From assembly GCA_028292505.1 (NCBI GenBank), contig JAQGMF010000053.1, positions 50,466 through 114,465 of the forward strand: a DNA stretch of 64,000 nt. Direction: 5' to 3'. This DNA is from Rhodocyclales bacterium (GTDB lineage: Bacteria; Pseudomonadota; Gammaproteobacteria; Burkholderiales; Rhodocyclaceae). The notes beneath the pieces are model-generated. The model was not told where the DNA came from. It made no database searches and saw only the letters and a program-made list of their open reading frames with translations. Position numbers and translations under genes: made by a program. Shown one piece after another: positions 58,571-64,000 of the stretch. Position 1 is the stretch's first letter. Each line of letters starts with the position of its first letter.

Positions 58571-59237
58571 ACTTGCTACCACGCAGCGCGGGTACGACCT
58601 GATCGTATTCGATTGGGATGGCACGCTGATCGATTCGACGGCCTTGATCGCGGGTTCGCTGCAACTGGCCGCTGCCGATCTCGGCCTCGTCGTACCTTCG
58701 TTTGAGGACGCGCAACACGTCATCGGTCTCGGCCTGGCGCAGGCAATGGCCTGGCTGTTTCCCGATCTTGCCGCAGATCGGTACCAGGCTTTGATCGAGC
58801 GCTATCGTTTTCATTTTCTCAAGCGCGATCATGAAGTCTCGCTGTTCGCAGGCGTGCGCGAATTGCTGTCCGCCTTGCGGCAGGAGGGCTACCTGCTCGC
58901 CGTGGCAACTGGCAAGGCGCGCCACGGTCTCGATCGAGCCTTGCAGCAGGCAGATCTGCTCACGTATTTCGATGCCACGCGCTGTGCCGACGAAACGTTT
59001 TCCAAGCCGCATCCGCAAATGCTGTTGGAATTGATGGAGGAGTTGATGGTCGAGCCCGCGCGTGTCCTGATGATCGGCGACACCACGCACGATCTGCAGA
59101 TGGCCGCCAATGCGGGCACCGCCGCCATCGCCGTGATCTGTGGTGCCCATCCCCGGGAACAGCTCTTGCGAGAACCGCATCTGGCAATGTTGTCGGACGT
59201 GAGTGCCTTGCCCGCGTGGCTCAGATGCCGGAATTGA
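58563..59237 (+). CDS. HAD-IA family hydrolase
   Basis: 224-residue phosphatase-like protein. HAD motif I FDWDGTLIDS (about 16-25), motif II in LLAVATGKARHG, motif III in SKPHPQML and motif IV in MIGDTTHDLQMA are intact, with a helical cap between I and II (type C1). Most similar in build to phosphoglycolate phosphatase-type enzymes; substrate not assignable. GTG start 58563 overlaps rluC by eight bases, so it is translationally coupled. Followed with a short overlap by a Rieske protein gene. Confidence 0.93.
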   Translation: MNRLATTQRGYDLIVFDWDGTLIDSTALIAGSLQLAAADLGLVVPSFEDAQHVIGLGLAQAMAWLFPDLAADRYQALIERYRFHFLKRDHEVSLFAGVRELLSALRQEGYLLAVATGKARHGLDRALQQADLLTYFDATRCADETFSKPHPQMLLELMEELMVEPARVLMIGDTTHDLQMAANAGTAAIAVICGAHPREQLLREPHLAMLSDVSALPAWLRCRN

Positions 59238-59572
59238 ACGAGCCCCTCTGCGCATCGACCGCGCTCATCGATGGCGGCGAGGGCGTGCGCTTCACCGTCA
59301 CATTACGCGGCGAAGATGTACCTGCCTTCGTGATACGCCACGATGGCGTGGCGCGTGCCTTCGTGAATCGTTGTGGCCACATTCCGGTCGAACTCGACTG
59401 GATGCCCGGCCAGTTCTACGACAGTGAAGGCTTATACTTGATGTGCGCCACGCATGGCGCGCTCTACGCGCCCGATTCCGGCCGCTGTGCCGGCGGACCT
59501 TGCAATGGACAAGGCCTCGAAGCGGTGGCTGTCGAAGAATGCAATGGTCATATTTACTTGAAAGCCTTCTGA
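59225..59572 (+). CDS. Rieske [2Fe-2S] domain protein
   Basis: 115-residue single-domain ferredoxin-like protein. The cluster ligands are CGH (in VNRCGHIPVELDWMPGQ) and CATH (in LMCATHGALYAPDSG), both as Cys-x-His and Cys-x2-His in order. It could serve as an electron carrier to an oxygenase or reductase; no such partner is adjacent. Start ATG 59225 (an in-frame GTG at 59216 is an alternative) overlaps the HAD gene by 13 bases. The partner gene downstream is an S49 peptidase. Confidence 0.9.
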   Translation: MPELNEPLCASTALIDGGEGVRFTVTLRGEDVPAFVIRHDGVARAFVNRCGHIPVELDWMPGQFYDSEGLYLMCATHGALYAPDSGRCAGGPCNGQGLEAVAVEECNGHIYLKAF

Positions 59573-59578
59573 GAGCCA

Positions 59579-60565
59579 ATGATGGAAAACGAAAACCCCA
59601 GCGATAAACCCAATGACATATCCGCCGCTCCAGCCGGCTGGGAACGCAGCCTCCTCGAAAAACTCGCTTTCGAGAATCTCAAGGAACAGCGGCGCCGACG
59701 TCGCTGGAGCATCTTCTTCAAACTGATCAACTGCGCCTGGATCGGCGTGGTGCTGCTGATCGTCTGGAACTGGCAGCATGGCGACATGGAGAAGAGCGTC
59801 GGCGTCGGACCGCACACGGCACTCGTGCAGCTCGAAGGCGCAATCGGTCCAGGCGGCGAAGCCAGTGCCGAGAAGGTCGTTGCCGGCCTGACCGCCGCTT
59901 TCGACGACAAGAACACCAAGGGCGTCGTGCTGCTCATCAACAGTCCGGGCGGCAGTCCGGTGCAATCGGGCATCATTAACGACGAGATGGTGCGCTTGCG
60001 CGGCAAGCATCCGACGATTCCCCTGTATGTCGTCGTCGAAGACATGTGCGCCTCGGGCGGTTATTACGTGGCAGCGGCCGCCGACAAGATTTTCGTCGAC
60101 AAGGCCAGCATCGTCGGCTCCATCGGCGTGCGCATGGACGGTTTCGGTTTTACCGAACTGATGAAGAAAGTCGGCGTCGAGCGGCGCCTGCTGACGGCCG
60201 GCGAGAACAAGGGCTTCCTCGATCCTTTCATGCCGGAAGAGCCAAAACAGGTCGAACATGCACGTGGCATGCTGGAAGAAATTCACCAGCAGTTCATCGA
60301 CGTCGTGCGCAAGGGTCGCGGCAAACGCCTGAAGGAAACGCCGGACATGTTCTCCGGTCTGTTCTGGAGCGGCGCCAAAAGTATTGAACTTGGATTGGCC
60401 GATGGTTATGGCACCGTTCAATCGGTGGCGCGTGACGTCATCAAGGCGGATGAGATTCAGGACTTCACGCAAGGCGAAAACATTGCCGAGCGTTTTGCCA
60501 AACGTTTTGGTGCAGACGTGATGTCTGGAGCGACGAGCAAGGTCGACGGCGTGCACTGGCGCTGA
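59579..60565 (+). CDS. S49-family signal peptide peptidase (SppA/SohB-like)
   Basis: 328-residue membrane-anchored serine peptidase. One N-terminal transmembrane helix (about 47-65: IFFKLINCAWIGVVLLIVWN) precedes the protease domain with ALVQLEGAIGPGGEA, LLINSPGGSPVQS, the nucleophile Ser in MCASGGYYVAAAAD, and KASIVGSIGVRMDG. Half the length of E. coli SppA, as in the short SppA36/SohB class. Degrades cleaved signal peptides or membrane proteins. 6 bases after the Rieske gene; last of the rluC set. A terminator follows. Confidence 0.94.
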   Translation: MMENENPSDKPNDISAAPAGWERSLLEKLAFENLKEQRRRRRWSIFFKLINCAWIGVVLLIVWNWQHGDMEKSVGVGPHTALVQLEGAIGPGGEASAEKVVAGLTAAFDDKNTKGVVLLINSPGGSPVQSGIINDEMVRLRGKHPTIPLYVVVEDMCASGGYYVAAAADKIFVDKASIVGSIGVRMDGFGFTELMKKVGVERRLLTAGENKGFLDPFMPEEPKQVEHARGMLEEIHQQFIDVVRKGRGKRLKETPDMFSGLFWSGAKSIELGLADGYGTVQSVARDVIKADEIQDFTQGENIAERFAKRFGADVMSGATSKVDGVHWR

Positions 60566-60583
60566 GTCTCGCAGCAAATGTAA

Positions 60584-60613
60584 AAGCCCCCGCGAGATTT
60601 ATCCTGGGGGCTT
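60584..60613. terminator. Terminator after the S49 peptidase
   Basis: AAGCCCCC / GGGGGCTT arms with a 14-base loop, between the peptidase stop and the convergent COG4705 gene; A/T-rich flanks on both sides are only moderate. Confidence 0.65.
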
Positions 60614-60636
60614 ATGTCGCGTCGAGAGTAATACGC

Positions 60637-61407
60637 TTACGTGATTCGCTTGTTGCGGTTGATGCTCAAGTAAAGCACCAGCCCGAGGATGACTCCCAGA
60701 AAAACCAGACTCGTGGCTACCGTGCCGAAGCCCAAGCCGCCATCATCCCGAGACTGCGACAGCAGGTCGCCGCAAGAAGCCCCAAATGGCCGAGTGAGCA
60801 CATAGGCTATCCAGAATGCGGCCACTGAATTGAGTTTGAAAAAATAGTACGCAATCGCAACGAGGCCGATCAGTGCGCCGAAGATCAGCGCTGATACCGC
60901 GTAGCCCAGGTGCAGACCTTCAGCAACGAGGTCGCCTGACGCCGTGCCGAGCGCGAAGGTGAACAGGATAGCGGCCCAGTAAAACAGTTCGCGTCGGGTG
61001 GTATTGATGCTGTGAATCGACAGTGTTTTCTCGCTGGCGTACCAGGTAGCAAAGGTTGCGATCATGGCGATGCTGAACACGATCGTAGTGGTCTGCAAAG
61101 CCACGCCAAAATTGTCTACCAGATTGTCCGTAACCAAGGTGCCGAAAACACTGATGAAGACCACCGCGATCCAGTAGATCGCCGGGATATAACGTCGGGA
61201 GCGAATCTGCGCGAACAAGCTGATCAGCAGCAGAACCCCCATGATTGCCGTCGTGACGGTCAGCCCTAGATGTAAATTGAAGTTGAGATAGTCCGCCGCG
61301 GTTTCGCCGACCGTGGTGGCCATGATCTTGATGATCCAGAACAGGATCGTGGCTTCGGGGACCTTGTTCATGAGGCTCAAGGTGGTTTGATCAGAGTTTG
61401 TGCTCAT
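60637..61407 (-). CDS. COG4705-type membrane protein
   Basis: 256-residue inner-membrane protein with about eight hydrophobic segments. The start MSTNSDQTTLSLMNKVPEAT and the segment FWIIKIMATTVGETAADYLNFN, repeated later as YWAAILFTFALGTASGDLVAEGLHLG and AYVLTRPFGASCGDLLSQ, show an internal repeat of a G-x-[EA]-x-x-A-D/G-D motif typical of the COG4705 family. Function unknown. It is monocistronic, between the S49 peptidase and thrC. Confidence 0.88.
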   Translation of the reverse strand: MSTNSDQTTLSLMNKVPEATILFWIIKIMATTVGETAADYLNFNLHLGLTVTTAIMGVLLLISLFAQIRSRRYIPAIYWIAVVFISVFGTLVTDNLVDNFGVALQTTTIVFSIAMIATFATWYASEKTLSIHSINTTRRELFYWAAILFTFALGTASGDLVAEGLHLGYAVSALIFGALIGLVAIAYYFFKLNSVAAFWIAYVLTRPFGASCGDLLSQSRDDGGLGFGTVATSLVFLGVILGLVLYLSINRNKRIT

Positions 61408-61519
61408 TGCTTTGCTCCGGGGATGGTGGGCATGCAGGAACGCTCAAAAATCTGATCACATCTTACAAGGGCGTGTGGCCCCGCTCTGTTCTGGTTTTAC
61501 GCTTTCGATCTTGCCGATG

Positions 61520-62950
61520 TCATGCGGCATTTGCAACGATAATCGCCTTGACTTGCGCTACGTCCGCATCGATCACAGTCGAGCGCTGCGGCAGCGACTC
61601 GATGTTCTCATAAGCCTTCGGCCGCCAAGGCTTCTCGCCAAGCGCTTCGATAATGGTCTCTTCGAATTTCGCCGGCAGCGCAGTTTCCAGCACGATCAAG
61701 GGCACTCCCGCTTCGCGATTCTCCAGACCGACCTTAAGGCCGTCCGCTGTATGCGTGTCGATCATCACGCCGTATTTTTCCCATGTGCGCTGGATTGTTG
61801 ATATGCGATCAGCATGCGTGCTGCTGCCCGAGGCAAACGCAAAATCGGCGATGCGCAGGAAATAAGGTGTCCGGGACAGATCGAAGGCACCGCCCTTGTC
61901 CACTTCGCGCCACAGCGTGTGTATCACGGCAGGATCGCGACCGACCAGGTCATACACGAAGCGCTCGAAATTGGAGGCCTTGGAAATGTCCATCGACGGG
62001 CTCGACGTCTGGTGCGTTTCCGCAGCACCGCGCGGGCGATAGACGCCGGTGCGGAAGAACTCGTCGAGCACATTGTTTTCGTTGGTGGCGAGGATCAGTC
62101 GACGGATCGGCAGACCCATCATGCGTGCGATGTGCCCTGCGCAGATATTGCCGAAGTTGCCGGAAGGCACTGAGAAGGCGACTTCCTGATCGTTGCTCTG
62201 TGTCGCCGCGAAATAGCCCTTGAAGTAATACACCACCTGGGCGACGACACGCGCCCAGTTGATCGAGTTGACCGTGCCGATGCGCTGCTTCGTCTTGAAA
62301 TCCAGATCGTTCGAGACGGCCTTGACGATGTCCTGCGCATCATCGAACACGCCGCGCACGGCGAGGTTGAAGATGTTCGGGTCCTGAAGCGAGAACATCT
62401 GCGCGGTCTGGAAGGCGCTCATCTTGCCGTATGGCGACAGCATGAAAACTTTCACGCCCTGCTTGCCGCGCATGGCGTACTCGGCCGACGAGCCGGTGTC
62501 GCCGGAAGTGGCGCCGAGGATGTTGAGTGTTTCGCCGGACTTGCCAAGTGCATATTCGAACAGATTGCCGAGCAGTTGCATTGCCATGTCTTTGAAGGCG
62601 AGCGTCGGGCCGTTCGAGAGTTCCTGCAGGTAGAGACCGTCTTCGAGTTTGCGCAGCGGCGTGATGGCAGCAGCGTCCGAATCCGGCCTGCCATTGCAGT
62701 ACACCTGTGGTGTATAGGTCTTGTCGACCAGCGCGCGCAGATCGCTCGCCGGGATGTCATCGGCAAATTTCGACAGCACCGCGAACGCGAGTTCGCTGTA
62801 GCGCATGCCGCGCATAGCGGTCAGTTCGGCCGCTGTCAATTGCGGATACAGGACCGGCAGCGCCAGACCGCCATCCTCCATCAAACCACCGAGCAGTATC
62901 TGGGTAAAAGTCTTGACCGGCGCATTGCCGCGTGTGGAAAGATATTGCAT
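61520..62950 (-). CDS. thrC: Threonine synthase
   Basis: 476-residue PLP enzyme that converts O-phosphohomoserine to threonine. MQYLSTRGNAPVKTFTQILL opens the family; the PLP lysine is in GPTLAFKDMAMQLLGN and the phosphate loop in GATSGDTGSSAEYAMRGKQG. SGNFGNICAGHIARMMGLPI is also conserved. Long (E. coli-type) form. It follows hom on the same strand with a 45-base gap; both make threonine from aspartate semialdehyde. Confidence 0.97.
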   Translation of the reverse strand: MQYLSTRGNAPVKTFTQILLGGLMEDGGLALPVLYPQLTAAELTAMRGMRYSELAFAVLSKFADDIPASDLRALVDKTYTPQVYCNGRPDSDAAAITPLRKLEDGLYLQELSNGPTLAFKDMAMQLLGNLFEYALGKSGETLNILGATSGDTGSSAEYAMRGKQGVKVFMLSPYGKMSAFQTAQMFSLQDPNIFNLAVRGVFDDAQDIVKAVSNDLDFKTKQRIGTVNSINWARVVAQVVYYFKGYFAATQSNDQEVAFSVPSGNFGNICAGHIARMMGLPIRRLILATNENNVLDEFFRTGVYRPRGAAETHQTSSPSMDISKASNFERFVYDLVGRDPAVIHTLWREVDKGGAFDLSRTPYFLRIADFAFASGSSTHADRISTIQRTWEKYGVMIDTHTADGLKVGLENREAGVPLIVLETALPAKFEETIIEALGEKPWRPKAYENIESLPQRSTVIDADVAQVKAIIVANAA

Positions 62951-62995
62951 ATGACGTTCGGATGTGAGGGATGGGCCCGGCGAAGCCGCGCGTGA

Positions 62996-64000
62996 TCAGT
63001 TCAATTCTTCGAGACGAATACGTTTGACCGAGCCGACAACGGTGCTCAGCGCTTCGATAGTGGTGATGGCCAAATTGGCCTGACCTTCGATCGTGCGATG
63101 CGTCAGCACGATGAGGTCGGTCTGCGCTTCGCCTTCGGCAGGTTCTTTTTGCAGCATGGCATCGATGGAGATCGCATTGTCGGCCAGGACGCGCGTGATG
63201 TCGGCGAGCACACCGGGTTTGTCTTCGACGCGCATGCGCAGGTAGTAGGCGGTCTCCACCTGTTCGATGGGCAGGATCGGCAGGTCGGCGAGCTGATCGG
63301 CCTGGAAGGCCAGATGCGGCACACGGTTGCCGGGGTCCGCAGTATGCAAACGGGTTACGTCGATCAGGTCGGCAATCACGGCCGAAGCAGTCGGTTCGGC
63401 GCCCGCTCCCTTGCCGTAGTACAGCGTGGCGCCGACGGCGTCGCCCTGCACCAGCACGGCGTTCATGGCGCCTTCGACATTGGCGATGAGGCGCTTGGCG
63501 GGGATCAGCGTCGGATGCACACGCAGCTCGATGCCTTGCTGACGACGTTTGGCAATACCGAGCAGCTTGATGCGATAGCCCAGCTGTTCGGCATACTTGA
63601 TGTCGGTGGCCTCAAGCTTGGTTATGCCTTCGACATAAGCCTTATCGAATTGCATCGGAATGCCGAAAGCAATGGCCGACATGATGGTGGCTTTGTGCGC
63701 GGCGTCGATGCCTTCGATGTCGAAAGTCGGATCGGCTTCGGCATAGCCGAGACGCTGCGCTTCCTTGAGCACGTCGGCGAAGGACAGGCCCTTGTCGCGC
63801 ATTTCGGACAGGATGAAATTCGTCGTGCCGTTAATGATGCCGGCGATCCATTCGATGCGATTGGCGGAGAGACCTTCGCGCAATGCCTTGATGATGGGGA
63901 TGCCGCCCGCGACGGCGGCCTCGAAGGCGACCATCACGCCTTTCTTCTGGGCCGCGGCGAATATCTCGGTGCCGTGCACGGCCAGCAGCGCCTTGTTGGC
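62996..64000 (-). CDS. hom: Homoserine dehydrogenase (partial, window edge)
   Basis: The frame continues off the right edge; the visible 334 residues are the C-terminal two thirds. VHGTEIFAAAQKKGVMVAFEAAVAGGIPIIKALREG and NGTTNFILSEMRDKGLSFADVLKEAQ are catalytic-domain motifs; a C-terminal ACT domain (YYLRMRVEDKPGVLADITRVLADNAISI) is the betaproteobacterial long form, controlled by threonine. The NADPH-binding N-terminus is outside the window. Reduces aspartate semialdehyde to homoserine; thrC follows. Confidence 0.95.
   Translation of the reverse strand, partial: ANKALLAVHGTEIFAAAQKKGVMVAFEAAVAGGIPIIKALREGLSANRIEWIAGIINGTTNFILSEMRDKGLSFADVLKEAQRLGYAEADPTFDIEGIDAAHKATIMSAIAFGIPMQFDKAYVEGITKLEATDIKYAEQLGYRIKLLGIAKRRQQGIELRVHPTLIPAKRLIANVEGAMNAVLVQGDAVGATLYYGKGAGAEPTASAVIADLIDVTRLHTADPGNRVPHLAFQADQLADLPILPIEQVETAYYLRMRVEDKPGVLADITRVLADNAISIDAMLQKEPAEGEAQTDLIVLTHRTIEGQANLAITTIEALSTVVGSVKRIRLEELN

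Overview
The window looks like a chromosomal segment of a betaproteobacterium of the order Burkholderiales, plausibly near Oxalobacteraceae. This rests on high GC, conserved gene order (scpA-scpB-rluB, rimP-nusA-infB-rbfA-truB, rne divergent from rluC-HAD-Rieske-S49 peptidase, hom-thrC) and family content. The genus is inference. No rRNA, tRNA or CRISPR array was seen.

Layout. 1-5.9 kb holds a GcvR-like ACT protein, a SRPBCC/SRPBCC/ArsR operon with three matching operator-like palindromes, an RpiB/LacAB-type isomerase, a DUF4124 protein and a large methyltransferase. 6.0-9.6 kb is an accessory patch. It contains a small membrane protein, an AT-rich P-loop NTPase gene broken by a one-base frameshift, and a zeta-toxin-like / small protein / DUF2442 module that is itself frameshifted and 3'-truncated. 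9.6-22.4 kb carries ettA, a membrane diguanylate cyclase, a metallopeptidase lipoprotein, a bactofilin, a two-gene histidine kinase / REC-PAS-GGDEF-EAL operon and two small paralogous unknown genes. 22.5-33.0 kb is mostly adaptive functions: a LysR-DoxX-GST-extradiol dioxygenase cluster, AMP nucleosidase, a RAYT (REP-associated) transposase between two REP pairs, an ECF41 sigma factor with its AhpD-like target, an alginate-lyase-like secreted protein, a second GST, and MEKHLA and DUF5710 proteins. 33.2-35.6 kb is a second AT-rich gene, a 775-residue P-loop NTPase with N-terminal nucleoside-deoxyribosyltransferase/TIR-like domains. 35.6-64 kb is conserved housekeeping: gcvT-gcvH-gcvP under a tandem glycine riboswitch; a PHP phosphatase, yciO, site-2 protease, trpS, scpA, scpB and rluB; the rimP-nusA-infB-rbfA-truB translation operon; rne; rluC and followers; a COG4705 membrane protein; thrC; and a partial hom.

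How parts connect. The two AT-rich NTPase genes share Walker motifs, an RPR motif and a C-terminal tail of the pattern FWxxLG, so the window carries two members of one NTPase family. The full-length one joins that NTPase to a domain with an NDT-type ADIT...YEVGYA signature, an architecture that suggests a nucleotide-directed defence effector (inference). Regulation can be read directly at several points: two perfect TGTCACA-N16-CGTC ECF41 promoters, the glycine riboswitch with its attenuator, and the GCAAC-N6-GTTGY operators.

The intergenic spaces are rich in small palindromic repeats of at least four families: GTCATTCCCGC elements, GTAGGG elements, CCCTCTCCCGC elements (one inside scpB in frame), and a 124-136 bp long palindrome present twice.
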